Shown here: positions 19,971 through 30,397 of the stretch, piece after piece | Layout: each line of letters begins with the position of its first letter | How positions within the stretch are numbered: position 1 is the first letter of the stretch | Assembly (NCBI RefSeq): GCF_026151205.1 | Contig: NC_087081.1 | Span: 2,609,246-2,673,245, forward strand | Reading direction: 5' to 3' | DNA length: 64,000 nucleotides | DNA from: Bolinopsis microptera | Lineage: Eukaryota > Ctenophora > Tentaculata > Lobata > Bolinopsidae | The notes under the pieces: model-generated | Seen by the model: only the letters and a program-made list of their open reading frames with translations | What the model was told of the DNA's origin: nothing | The model's database searches: none | Position numbers and translations under genes: made by a program

Positions 19971-20087
19971 ACATATCAATACAAAGTTAAACTTGAAGCT
20001 AGGCTCGATTTGACGCTACCGTGTTCCTTCAATCTGATAGCAAGGTCATTTTAATCATGCAATTATTATATGGCCTTACAATGTCCC
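19608..20087. promoter_or_regulatory. HYOU1-like 5' region / OSTC 3' intergenic
   Basis: About 480 bp separates the HYOU1-like start codon from the OSTC polyadenylation signal. Both genes are on the minus strand, so this must contain the HYOU1 promoter. A CCAAT box (complement ATTGG, 19654-19658) lies about 50 bp upstream of the Met. I looked for a full ER-stress element (CCAAT-N9-CCACG) and did not find one. A (TA)n microsatellite occupies about 19937-19970. Confidence 0.4.
19937..19970. repeat. (TA)n microsatellite
   Basis: A run of alternating TA of about 30 bp, interrupted once by TG. Confidence 0.95.
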
Positions 20088-20093
20088 TTTATT
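20088..20093 (-). promoter_or_regulatory. OSTC polyadenylation signal
   Basis: TTTATT on the plus strand reads AATAAA on the OSTC strand, about 80 nt after its stop codon. Confidence 0.6.
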
Positions 20094-20171
20094 TTCAGAC
20101 AAACTAGGATAATCATAGCAACGACCAAGTTATGCGTATGTCAGTATCATTTTAATCACGATATATATTAT

Positions 20172-21687
20172 CTAATTCTTCAGGTATCCAGGTAGTTTCA
20201 TCGTCATGAAGAGTCGGCAAAGGAAGAAAGAGACAACGACCATGAACAGTCCCAGAAACAGCATTATAAATCTGTTCAGCTTAGGTAAACTGAGGAGGGT
20301 GTAATTGTAAATTTGTTAATTAATTTTAATTTAATTAAACAAATGGTTTAAATTTTAATTTAATTGAACAAATGGTTTTAAACGAAAGGAAGGAATTCGA
20401 ATAGTTGAAAATCAGCAGAATCATGAAAACTATCATGTTAATATTCTAAGTTAATCAAGCTTACACCAAAATAACAATACCTTACAAGACATATTTATGG
20501 CGGCCTAATTTGCGACGACCGAAATTTTGGCGGTCCGAAAATATGGCGAAATTGAACAAAAACCGTCAAATTTCGGACGTCACAGAAAATAAGGGTATTT
20601 TTCATCATTTTTTGTGACAGTAAGCAGTAAGGAAATTTCTGAAATTCGGTAAAATCATGTTCAAACTTAGTCTGTATTAAGACTGTAAGACTTTCATGTT
20701 AGCACATATATAATACATGTATTTTAATGCAAATTTAAACTGTATTGCTTGACATTCAATTCGTCATTGGTGTGGTGATAATTTGTCCCAAGATGCCAGA
20801 ATTTATTTATTTATTTTACTTGATATTACTTTTTAGAAACAAAATAAAGCAGTGAAGGCACAGTCATTGAAATAAGCTAAAAGATAATGCGACGGATTCT
20901 ATTACGACGACCGAAATTTTGGCGGTCCGAAAATATGGCGAAATTTTCGGAAAACCGCCACATTTCGTACGTTATAAATATGTCTTGTAAGGTAGCTAAA
21001 ATTACTCAAGCAACAGAAAAAGTAGCCATCAACTCACTTAGCTCCATTAGCTTTATCCAGTACAACAAATCCCAGACTCCCCATAACAAAGAGGAAACTA
21101 CTGGCAAGTCCCTCCATAATGTACTGACCGTTAACTCTGTACGCTAGAAACGCTACTGGCCGAGGGTTACCTCTCTCGTCTGTAACCTGCAGTAAACGTG
21201 TCAGTGAGATATCTAATGGTGTTATCGTGCAAGGTGCAGTCAAGATGTTGTAAGCGATAGTACTTAGAGGTAGCTTTATTTATGATTTCATTTTTAAAAG
21301 GTCGCCCAAATCTTTTGGTTCTTACAGGGACTTTACAAGTATGATTTCAGTAAACTTTTCAAATATTGTTGTTATGGTAAATTCGTGATGTTGCGAGATA
21401 TAGAGCTTTGAAGTTGTGAATGAGAAATGTGGTATCTAAACAATCATATCTCAATAAAACATAAATAAAACATAAAATATGCTTGAAAACCAAAGATAAC
21501 CCACCTGTCCGATACTTGGAGGCTCAATGATAATATCGTAGATAACACCTCCCAGCACTAGGAAGTAAGAAACTAGGATCATTCCGTACACCATCATCGC
21601 ACTGGGCATGGCAATGAAACTGGGCTTCTTCAGCCTCATTGGAGGGATCTCCAGCAGTTTAAATGGGAGGCCGAACAAAGTCTCCAT
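20172..21687 (-). CDS. OSTC: OSTC, oligosaccharyltransferase complex subunit, 3 exons
   Basis: OSTC (DC2) is a membrane subunit of the STT3A oligosaccharyltransferase, which N-glycosylates nascent proteins at the ER translocon. Exons in transcript order are 21505-21687, 21038-21186 and 20172-20289, totalling 450 nt, which is 149 residues plus stop, the usual length of the family. The start [13 protein letters not shown], the EPPSIG box, [18 protein letters not shown] in exon 2, KLNRF and the ending MKLPGYLKN all match the family closely. Three hydrophobic segments are visible: residues 32-52, around [13 protein letters not shown], and the exon 3 stretch [16 protein letters not shown]. Intron phases are consistent and the sites are GT-AG. 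It lies directly upstream of the HYOU1-like gene on the same strand. A MITE occupies intron 2. Confidence 0.97.
20480..20992. mobile_element. 513-bp MITE with TA target duplication
   Basis: The terminal inverted repeats begin ccttacaagacatattta at 20480 and end with its complement at 20992. Both ends are flanked by TA (20478-20479 and 20993-20994), as for Tc1/mariner-type elements. Two direct subterminal blocks of about 65 bp (gacgaccgaaattttggcgg...) lie at about 20513-20582 and 20905-20972. There is no coding capacity. It sits in OSTC intron 2. Confidence 0.85.
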
Positions 21688-22237
21688 TGTTGGCTATAAG
21701 AGTGGAGTGTGGTTATTAATACTGTTTGTTGTGCAGAAAGTTACAGTGTTATTTCATGAATCATTTGTAATTTCATACATAATCTGAATATACGGCTTCA
21801 GACAGACAGTAAACTGTTTAGTAAAAATGTTGGCACTAATATCATGTGATTTTGTATGTTATGTTGCATAATATTATTATTATTATGAGTAGCATGGAAT
21901 TATAAACACAGCTATACATAAAACAAAATATAATCACAACAAAAATCAATAGTAACAATCTCAGGATCTAGTTTTAACTGAAAAAAAAATCTCGCTCAGT
22001 GCCAGAATTTGCAAGGGTCCTGTTGATGTTTTAAAATGTCGTTTAAAAGGTTAACAAATTACAAAATCTATAAAAATTAAAAACTAAAAAGATAAAATCA
22101 GTCTGATGGAAAAACAATAATTTTATAATATCGATAAAATGTATTGACAACAGAAAATAAATCATTTTACTTTGACCTCCGTTCTAAAGACAAAAACATA
22201 CTGCTAAACATTAATAACTTAATCACCTCTATTTAAT
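21688..22237. other. OSTC upstream / AKR downstream intergenic
   Basis: About 550 bp of AT-rich DNA lies between the OSTC start and the stop of the first AKR gene, both on the minus strand. It must include the OSTC promoter, but I recognise no specific element. Confidence 0.4.
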
Positions 22238-23251
22238 TTAATATGTCGAATGCCTAACACCAACATTCCTGAAATAATTTGGTCCATGACCCTTTGTGAT
22301 GTCATATCCATGTTCGATAGCATCGACAACTGACATTGGTAAAGGTCCTACATTTAATGCATCCATGTTGGAAACCAAATTTGCAATACTACTACTCCCA
22401 ACTATGATCCCATCATCGTTATCATCTGACAGAGCAGAGTGATGAACCAACCACCTTAAAGCCGCAGAGTGAACAGCCACCTCCTCCTTTTGGCATTCCT
22501 CCTGGATAATCTCAAGAGCGTCAAAGTATTTTCCCCGCCAGAAGCGATCTCTGTAAGAAGGGCCCCAGGAACTTCCAGTAAACCTTCCCAGCTCAGTTTT
22601 ATCCTGAGGTCGGTCATCTCGGCTGTGCTTGCCAGTTAGAATGCCTCCAGCAAGTGGGTTGTAGCAGTAGAAGCTCATTCCATATCTTCTTAGACATGGC
22701 AGCAATTCTGTCTCAACCATTCTAGTGAGGCAGTTGTACATTCCTTGGTATACTGAAGGTGTCATATAGCCATTGTGTTTACAGATCTGTTGAACCTCTG
22801 TGATTTGCCACGAGATAAAATTGGACAATCCAAACCTCTTGAATTTTCCCTCGTTGTAGAGTTTGTTTATTTCACTCAAGGTATCTTCAATGTCGACATC
22901 CATGCATGGCCAGTGCAAATAGAAGATATCCACCTGCTCAGCATTAAGGTTTATCAGAGAAGTTTCCAATTGGTGTCGAACACTTTCAGGAGAAAATGTC
23001 TTACCACCACCAGGATTAGCCTTGGTTGATATATTTGAACCATGGGCAGTGTTCATTTTACCCAGGTACATTTCTGTGAGACCCCCAGTTGTCCCGCCAC
23101 CGCCCTCACTGGCGTACATATACGCTGAATCAAGTTGGCTGTGGCCATATTCTTGAAACTTTCTAAGAAATTCTGTGCTCTCCTCTAGGTTCATGCGTCT
23201 ACCCATTTCCATTGTACCCAGTACAATTCTTGAGACAGAGCTTCTCGACAT
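22238..23251 (-). CDS. AKR7-type aldo-keto reductase, paralogue A
   Basis: Cytosolic NADPH-dependent aldehyde reductase of the AKR7 family (aflatoxin B1 aldehyde reductase type), about 337 residues from the chosen Met. I prefer the Met of MSRSSVSRIVLGTMEMG. It aligns with the start of the paralogue, and the upstream Met at 23284 is preceded and followed by splice-acceptor-like sequence (tctgtgcag). The catalytic tetrad is visible: Asp41 and Tyr46 in LDSAYMY, Lys77 in STKANP, and His113 in FYLHWP. The cofactor-end motif IIVGSSSIANL and the YQGMYN and YNPLAGG boxes are family signatures. The coding region is uninterrupted. It is tandem with paralogue B on the same strand. Physiological substrates cannot be read from the sequence. 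Confidence 0.93.
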   Translation of the reverse strand: MSRSSVSRIVLGTMEMGRRMNLEESTEFLRKFQEYGHSQLDSAYMYASEGGGGTTGGLTEMYLGKMNTAHGSNISTKANPGGGKTFSPESVRHQLETSLINLNAEQVDIFYLHWPCMDVDIEDTLSEINKLYNEGKFKRFGLSNFISWQITEVQQICKHNGYMTPSVYQGMYNCLTRMVETELLPCLRRYGMSFYCYNPLAGGILTGKHSRDDRPQDKTELGRFTGSSWGPSYRDRFWRGKYFDALEIIQEECQKEEVAVHSAALRWLVHHSALSDDNDDGIIVGSSSIANLVSNMDALNVGPLPMSVVDAIEHGYDITKGHGPNYFRNVGVRHSTY

Positions 23252-23553
23252 TTTCAGCAGCTGCACAGAATCTTTGGTAAACATAACGTAGCGTTAAAAT
23301 ATTCGTTTCAATAAAATTTTTATGATCAGTGAGTTGAGCAATTTGAATAGTGGTGAAACTCAAAACACTAAATCTACTGGAATGTGTATGAACATTTTCC
23401 TAGCTTCAAATTTGCTAACAATCACTTGCAAACTATTATTTAAGGAAAAAATAATACACCCGGCAATAAAACATCAAAGATTAGGAAAAAATAATATTTT
23501 TACAAATTTTCAGCTAAAAATAGAATATAAAACAATGGCATAGCAATAGCATC

Positions 23554-23557
<4 letters not shown>

Positions 23558-23589
<32 letters not shown>

Positions 23590-24191
23590 CACCCTGATTT
23601 TTTTGTGAAACTTGGTTTCGAGATAGCCAGTTGACCAACAAACTAGGACCGGTGACAAACTTTTGAGGGGGTTAGAAATTATAATATCCCAGGCCAAATT
23701 CTAAAATTTGCAGTGCATTTTTCAGATTTTGGCCTAACTCCAAATTCCAATACAAAACTTAAGGTCGAAATGCGATTCTACGTTGATTTTGAAAATTTCA
23801 TGAGAAAATATTGAAACCCTATTGAGTTCTATTGTTTTTAGCGAAATCAGTTTCGCAAATATTGCGAACTGAGATATAGGCGATTTTGTTCATTTTTTAC
23901 GATTATTTGAACACAGAATCCACACTTAGGTAGATATTGAGCTGAAGAACATATCAGAATGTGTAGTTTAGGCTTACCTTTCATATAAAGTTGGTTTCAT
24001 TCAAAAATATTGATATTTGACTAATTTATGGGCCAAAATCGATCAAATTTGGTGCATATGCCCAAATATGGGCATATAGTTTTTAGCTCATAACTCAGTC
24101 ATTTTTTGTTTAATCTTAATGAAAGTTCATATACGAGTTCAGGGGACCACTAACTACAAGTAGAGCTCATACCCCCCCCCCCCCCCCCCCC
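23558..24191. repeat. Segment bounded by G30 and C20 homopolymers
   Basis: A run of about 30 Gs (23558-23587) and one of about 20 Cs (24172-24191) flank roughly 580 bp of unassigned AT-rich DNA between the two AKR genes. The homopolymers form inverted termini, with ttta and ttaa just outside. It could be a fold-back type insertion, or two unrelated slippage tracts. Homopolymer lengths in an assembly are unreliable. Confidence 0.5.
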
Positions 24192-24308
24192 TTAAAACAA
24201 AATAAAACTTTTGAACAAACCGATCATCTTCTTTTATACGAACTTTATCATGATATGATTTCACATTTCTTGACATAGTATACATCTTAAACTTGCATAC
24301 TTAGCACT

Positions 24309-25319
24309 TCATACAGCATGTGGCATGCTGACGTTTCTAAAATAGTTGGGACCATGGCCTTTTGTTAGCTCATACCCCTGCTCAATAGCATCAACAACCG
24401 AAACTGGAAGTGGTCCCTCTTTCAAAAAATCAAGATTACAAACCAAATGAGAGATATTACTTGCACCCACAATAATAGCATCATGATTGTCTCCTGATAA
24501 AGCAGAGTGGTGTGTGACCCACCTCAATGCTGCAGATGTTACAGCAACTCCTTCCTTTTTACAGGCATCTTGTATGATATCAAGAGCATCAAAATACTTA
24601 TCTCTCCAGAATCTATCTCTGTAAGCTTTTCCCCATGCCTTTCCTGCAAATCTTCCTGGTTCACTCACATCCTCTGGATTGTCATCTCTAATGTGTTTAC
24701 CTGTAAGTAAACCACCAGCCAGAGGATTGTAGCAATAGAAGCTCATTCCATACTTTTGAAGACACGGGAACAGTTCTTTTTCTACCAACCTTGTGAGACA
24801 GTTGTACATTCCTTGATATACAGTTGGTTGAATGTACCCATTGTGTATGCAGATTTGCTGAACTTCAGCCACTTGCCATGATATGAAATTAGACAGACCG
24901 AATCTCTGGAATTTCCCTTCCTTGTGGAGATTGTTGACTTCGCAAAGAGTATCCTCGATATTAACATCCATGCAGGGCCAATGTAAATAGAACAAATCAA
25001 CACACTCAGTATTTAACTTTTTCATAGATGTCTCAAGTTGATGCCTGACACTTTTCGGAGACAAAGTCTTGCCACCAGCAGGATTCACTTTTGTAGCAAC
25101 ATTTGAACCATTTACAGTATCAATTTTACCCATAAACTCCTCAGTGAGTCCCCCATTTGCACCTCCATCTGCTCCACCAGCATACATGTATGCCGTGTCT
25201 AATTCAGTATGCCCATACTCTTGAAACTTTTTGAGAAAGGCTTCACTTTCTTCAAAGTTCATCCGTTTTCCCATCTCCATGGTTCCAAGAGCAACCCTAG
25301 TTACTGCTGATCTTGACAT
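24309..25319 (-). CDS. AKR7-type aldo-keto reductase, paralogue B
   Basis: A 336-residue AKR7-family reductase, closely similar to paralogue A along its whole length and in tandem with it. The tetrad residues are present in LDTAYMY, ATKVNP and FYLHWP. YQGMYNCLTRLVEKELFPCL, YNPLAGGLLTGKH and IIVGASNISHL are conserved. The start MSRSAVTRVALG lies 5 nt after a good splice-acceptor sequence (ttaattccag), suggesting an intron in the 5' UTR and otherwise an intronless coding region. The pair probably arose by local duplication. Both copies keep catalytic residues, so neither looks like a pseudogene. Confidence 0.93.
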   Translation of the reverse strand: MSRSAVTRVALGTMEMGKRMNFEESEAFLKKFQEYGHTELDTAYMYAGGADGGANGGLTEEFMGKIDTVNGSNVATKVNPAGGKTLSPKSVRHQLETSMKKLNTECVDLFYLHWPCMDVNIEDTLCEVNNLHKEGKFQRFGLSNFISWQVAEVQQICIHNGYIQPTVYQGMYNCLTRLVEKELFPCLQKYGMSFYCYNPLAGGLLTGKHIRDDNPEDVSEPGRFAGKAWGKAYRDRFWRDKYFDALDIIQDACKKEGVAVTSAALRWVTHHSALSGDNHDAIIVGASNISHLVCNLDFLKEGPLPVSVVDAIEQGYELTKGHGPNYFRNVSMPHAV

Positions 25320-25420
25320 TGCTCCTGGAATTAAAAAGTGTTAAAACTCAATATATAATTTGGGGAAGGTGAGCCAAGATTGTAACCAAAAAATCAAAAT
25401 CTAATCACCATCATATCGGG

Positions 25421-26830
25421 ATGAAGCAGTTCGCAGTAAACCACTTAGCATTTGTATCGTTTTTAGCTTGTTATCAGCAGTCGTTATCTGCAAGTGTTAC
25501 ACACCACGCTAACCTGATGGATTTCTCTGTGGACTTACTACACACAGTGGAAAAGGATATGCAATCGGAGATTGGAAAGCTCGTGAAAGCCGTGAATGTC
25601 TTGTCCTTCTCTGATATCAACCAGGGTGTTCTACAAAAACTGCTTAAGGGTCCGCTTGTAAACTTCCTCAGCAGCATAGTAAATTTAATGGACAGCAATA
25701 TGAAGCTATGCAGGTCTGCAGCCAGCAAGATAGATCAGATGAAAACAGAACAGATAGACATGTAAAAGCAGCTGATAAACAGACAGCAGAATCAGATCGA
25801 ATCGGGTGCAGAAAACTGTTAAGAATGAAATGAAAAGTTGGGCAGATGTCGTCAAGAAGAACAGCGTCCAAAACAATCAGCTGACAACAAAAACTGTGAA
25901 AGAAGCCGTGCAATCAGTGAATAAAGAAGAAGAAAGATCGAGAAACTTGATTGTCTACGGTTTGAAGGAGACGGAAGAAGGGGAGTGGGAGGACGTATTA
26001 GAGATGGACCCTCTCCTGGACAATTTCAAGTCAGTTTTTGCTGAGGCCGGCTGTCATTTTCCTGACACGGATGAGATAAGCAGGATTGGGAAGAAAGTTC
26101 CTGAGAAAACGCGACCAGTCAAAGTTCAGTAACAAAGCTCTAGCGATGTGGACATTATACCCCAGGTCAATATCATTACATATTTCGCATATTAATATAC
26201 GACATATTTCGAAGGAAAACCACGACATAACAAAATTATTGTTAAATTTTGTTACAAATTAATTTAATTTCAGAAATAGTTGATTACAGAATTCCTTTTA
26301 AAAAAAATTTTCGAAAAAATTTCTTGAAAAAATTTTGCGAATATTTTGATATTTTCATGACATCCGAAATCATGACATCCGAAATCTTGACATCATGTCA
26401 TGATTTACAAATATCTGAGAAAGTTCACGCATATCTTTACCTGTATTTTATAGGCAAAACTTGACATGAAAAACGTCCCCGCATATTTGATAAGATGAGC
26501 GCATATTTGACATGGATCTAAATATCTGAGGGGGGATATTATATAAAAAATATCCTTGTGTTTGAAAAATTATATCAAAAAAGTTAAGAATTTTTTAATA
26601 AATTTTTCTAGGACTCGCCTGTAGCAGGCTTTGTCCCCTGGATCGGGCTCTGCCAATTTGGATCATTGTGGGGCCCAAAAATGCCCCATCGGGTGATAAA
26701 AACCATGACATATTTCACCCAGATATAATAATATACGACATATTTTTAATGATATTGACCTGGGCATTATACTAAGGAATGCACAATTAATAGGATAGGA
26801 CAAGGGAGCAGTTAACAGTTCTGTGTGCTA
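25421..26830 (+). pseudogene. LINE ORF1 relic, frameshifted and MITE-interrupted
   Basis: The first frame (25421-25762) encodes a helical, coiled-coil-like segment ending at TAA. A second frame (25806-26129) continues with WADVVKK, a basic linker and RSRNLIVYGLKE...ISRIGKKVPEKTRPVKVQ. This is the RNA-recognition-motif pattern common in LINE ORF1 proteins. The two are out of frame with each other. After another shift the sequence reads NKALAMWTL and is then cut by a 604-bp MITE. RNAQLIG resumes immediately after the MITE at about 26775. No ORF2 follows. It is a dead ORF1 fragment. Confidence 0.7.
26161..26764. mobile_element. 604-bp MITE with 8-bp target duplication
   Basis: The inverted termini are cccaggtcaatatcatta at 26161 and its complement ending at 26764. 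They are flanked by perfect direct repeats cattatac (26153-26160 and 26765-26772). An 8-bp duplication points to hAT-like transposition, although the TIR does not start with the usual CA-G. There is no coding capacity. It splits the LINE ORF1 relic. Confidence 0.85.
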
Positions 26831-27251
26831 ACAGATCCTGACTGATACTAATTCACACTAACTAACTTTAAAGTAACTAATAAATTTTATATTTGGATTC
26901 AATAATTGAATAAAACTTGATTGATACTGAAACAAAATACACACTAGGGACTGTGTTGGTGAACTTCTTAATAATGGAACTTGTGATCCCCTATCAAGAT
27001 TCTAAAAAAAGTGCGATGAGATTGGATTTTGACACTAGAAGTGCGATTTTCACGAAATGTACTCCCCACCCCCCCCCCCTCCAGCCTGCAAGATTTCTTG
27101 CCCCACAAATTATTTTCTATTTAAAAAGATTTCGCGAGTCCCTTTGTAAGCGAAAAGTATGTCACTGTTATTGGATCCATAAATAACGAAAAATTTACGT
27201 GCGTATTTTCATGAATTATATTATGTTACATATTGTAATTATGGTAAGCCT

Positions 27252-27321
27252 CACGTAGCACGATGGTTGAGGGCGCGCTCGTCAAGCAGTTGACTCGGGT
27301 TCGAGTCTCGTCAGCGGTCAT
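27252..27321 (+). ncRNA. tRNA-like / SINE head
   Basis: TAGCACGATGG resembles RNA polymerase III box A and GGTTCGAGTCT resembles box B, about 38 nt apart. The T-arm pairs only partly and the acceptor ends do not pair, so it is not a good functional tRNA. A tRNA-derived SINE head or tRNA pseudogene is most likely. Confidence 0.45.
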
Positions 27322-28292
27322 TCTTTTGGCAATTATTAATTATTTTACTAAAATTATCATCAGAGCACCTTGTAATATACGTTATCCGATAGATTATACT
27401 GTTCGTACTTCATCTAGAGAACTAAGAGACTGAGAAGACCGGCATTTAAGGATTTGTCCGGGGAAGGCCTCGTTCACACTGGAACATGTCAAATTATTGT
27501 AAACGGAGTTATCTGGTAATGTTTGTTTTGTTTATGGCTAGAATTTAGAATGGAATCAATGTGATGAGGATCCAGAGTTAATTACCTGCTAGGATTAATA
27601 AGTCAGTTCTCCAGTTGAAGAGACCCTTTCTCAAACTTTTAATGAAGAAATATTCACTATGCCTATGGCAGTATCAAGTATATTCTGAGAAAGAATATAG
27701 CCAGGAATAGTACCTCCTTTAATGGTAACCATGGTAACTATAGTAACCACTGTGAATCTTGATCTTATAACAACTAGTATCCTTTAAGACTTAGACAGTA
27801 CAGTGAATAAACACGCTGAAAAGCGATGAAAATGCAAGCGCGCGACCGAATATGTAGTGCTGAAAGAGGGTGCCGAAATCTCGCGGAGAATCTCACGATA
27901 TTGTGAGCCTAGCTATGAGATTTAAACGAAACTCGCAAAAATCTGGCAAAAATCTCGCGCGCGTTACGTCGAAGTTTTCACGCTATAAACAAGTGATAAA
28001 ATACACGTTAAGAGTATAAAATACATGTTAAGTTCCTAATTCCCTCAACTTTTAAGTTAAACTTTTTCTGTTTCCTCATTTATTTACAAATTTTGTGCGA
28101 TGAGTCCGGCTCGCAATCTCGCATAAATCTTGAGCTGGGCTTGTGATGATCGATGCTGTAAGTGCTAAAAATACAATTTACCTTGAATGTTGTATTTTGT
28201 CTCTTAATGATGATGATGTCATCTCTGCTGGTCAATCATTTAAGAGAAGTCATTCAAATACTCAAACTAATTTCCCTTGTAAGGTCTGACAG
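27322..28292. other. Upstream of receptor gene, no exon recognised
   Basis: This should contain the 5' exons or promoter of the receptor gene if it is compact, but I found no signal-peptide exon. The stretch is mostly unique AT-rich DNA with a CpG-rich patch at about 27830-27965. Confidence 0.4.
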
Positions 28293-30397
28293 TTGATGGA
28301 GAATGGAGCGATTGGACAAACTGGGGGGACTGCTTTTGTGAGTCAGCAGAAAACTCAACCTCTTCATTAGGCTATAGAAGAAGGAACAGAACCTGTTTTA
28401 ACCCTGTTTGCTATTGTCTAGACTGCCCTGGAAATAGTACAGCAAAGTTGGACTGCTCTGATCGCTGCAGTGAGTACAGTTGTTCTGAATTAAAAGGGGC
28501 TGGATACAGGATCACAGGGTGATAATACTAATTATATTTAGATACAATTTTGGTTCAATTTTTATGAGACATATTATGGAACAGATGAGTCTTAGCTTCT
28601 TAGAAAGCATATGTTATATAGGCCAGCATTTTGATGTTATTTAAATATAAAATCAAGGTTATATTCAATATTTGGACTAACCTTAAATCCATAACCAGTG
28701 ATGTGCAAGGAAGGGATGATGTACAATTCTGCAACTGATGATTGCACTGTTTGTGGTAGGAGAACGTTCAGTGCTATGTCCTCTCATTCTTGTTCAGCTT
28801 GTCCAAATGGCAAAGATTCTCTCAAAGGATCAACTAATGTAGCAGATTGTTTTCATGGTGTGTTTCTAATTTAAAATTATCCAGGAACAATGTATCTCAG
28901 ATTTGATTGTAATGTAGCATTTAAATTAAGTGCTAACCAAATTTATTCATTTCATATTAAATTCTGTTAAATTCCTTTCTTAGTTGTAAGTAATAATATG
29001 GCTAAATTTTAATTTTTCATTAAAACAGACTTTTACACTAGAACATGGTTGCTACGAGGACAACGTTTTCGGAGCTGGTAGTGTCCTAAAAGTGCTGAAC
29101 CGAACATCAGACATAAAAGCTTGCATCCTGGGTTGTAGATCACAAGATGGTTGCTCAAGAGTTTCTTTCTCTCAGAATGGTACCTGTTGGCTGCACCGTG
29201 AAAGGGTCATTGGGGCTGACCTCTCTGAATCAAGAAATGGAGTGGTGTCAACCTCATTAAAATGTCTAGGTATTAATTCCCTACTACTTTGCTTTTATTC
29301 AAAAAGTTATGTAATACCTATAAAATGTCAATTAAATTTGCCATGTTTCCCATTTAAATTTCAATGACCTTCAAATCTGAATCAGTTGCTCCAAAACAGC
29401 TACAAATATCTTTATAGAGCCAAGCTCAGAACATGGTTGCTATCGGAATAGATTTAAGATGAAATTCACTGCTTTGAACAACAAAAATAAAAATCTATTC
29501 CGATAAAATCAGTCTATCGGAATAGATTTAAGATGAAATTCACTGCTTTGAACAACAAAAATAAAAATCCAAAACTTGTACTTATTCAGATGGTTGCAAG
29601 CCAGGATACAGATTCGATGTTGTAACTGAGAGATGCTCAGTTTACCCATTGAATACTGCCTGCAACGGACTAACTTTCAAGGGGGACCCATGTCCAGCAA
29701 GGAGCTTCAGTCTACCTTACGTGACAGGGAGATGTGTTTCCTTAGCATGGTTGTCTATCCCTGCGGTGCTCGTTCTCCTGACTGTGCTCGTCATTGCTTC
29801 CATCAGGACTTGGAAAAAGAAAGCCAGGATACAACCATCACAGGTATTTAGGTATAGCAGATGGCCATTTATTGTAAGTGGTAAAATAGTGACACAAATT
29901 GAAAAAATAGTGACACAATTGTTCAAAGTGCAATAAACATACCTAATTGTCATTAAACATTTGCAGGAATGTGTAGAGAATGTATATCAACAGTCTGGAT
30001 ATTTTGAAGCAGGGCTTACACTTGAACAAGAGTTGATCAGCCCTTCTTTTGGTGGGTAACTTCTTATCTAACACCCAACAATTATCTTAGCTATGCATAG
30101 AACTAGCAAATTGGGGATACAAATTGGGTTGATTAGATGAAATGCATGGTAACCTCAGGTACTTAATTGTTGTTAATAATACAGGAATACAATGCTACTT
30201 GGCTAATGGTATAGTGGCAGATTTGAAAATTCACCATTAGTTAAGTGACAAATTTATGCAGCAAGTAATGTGTACTGTAATATTCTTTTAAGCATATAAT
30301 TTCTCTGCATGATTGAATTCCAATTTCTCCAGCTATCTTCCGAATATTCAAGAAAATGGATACGAATAACATCACGTATAGATGTAATGATGTTTAA
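28293..30397 (+). CDS. Modular type I membrane protein: TSP1, Cys-rich, PAN-like, TM
   Basis: Six exons are visible: 28293-28469, 28699-28857, 29042-29269, 29590-29842, 29967-30051 and 30333-30397. The first four enter in phase 1 and the first three also leave in phase 1, typical of shuffled extracellular modules. Exon 1 encodes a thrombospondin type 1 repeat (GEWSDWTNWGDC plus paired cysteines). Exon 2 encodes a TNFR/ephrin-receptor-like Cys-rich unit (CTVCGRRTFS, CSACPNGKDS). Exon 3 encodes a PAN/Apple-like domain (HGCYEDN, ACILGCRSQDGCSRVSF, CWLH). Exon 4 encodes a juxtamembrane Cys segment, a transmembrane helix (LAWLSIPAVLVLLTVLVIASI) and a basic stop-transfer KKKAR. Exons 5 and 6 give a short cytoplasmic tail ending TYRCNDV. 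An alternative last exon at about 31852 (SPARDEIKETNL, then stop) is possible. The signal peptide exon is missing, so the model is 5' incomplete. Ligand and role are unknown. Confidence 0.75.
29432..29569. repeat. Tandem/fold-back repeat over a PAN-exon remnant
   Basis: gaacatggttgctatcgg near 29430 matches the start of the PAN exon at 29041. It is followed by a 56-bp unit present twice (29440 and 29514). A 15-bp inverted pair, tatcggaatagattt (29441) and its complement (29491-29505), makes a hairpin. It lies in the intron before the transmembrane exon and looks like a duplicated PAN exon destroyed by repeat expansion. Confidence 0.6.

Noticed and set aside
19608..20087. An ER stress response element upstream of HYOU1
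   Set aside because: A CCAAT box is present, but no CCACG lies at the required spacing on either strand.
22775..23029. Plus-strand frames within the AKR genes
   Set aside because: They are antisense shadows of a strongly conserved coding region.
27252..27321. A functional tRNA gene
   Set aside because: Boxes A and B are recognisable, but the acceptor stem does not pair and the T stem is imperfect.
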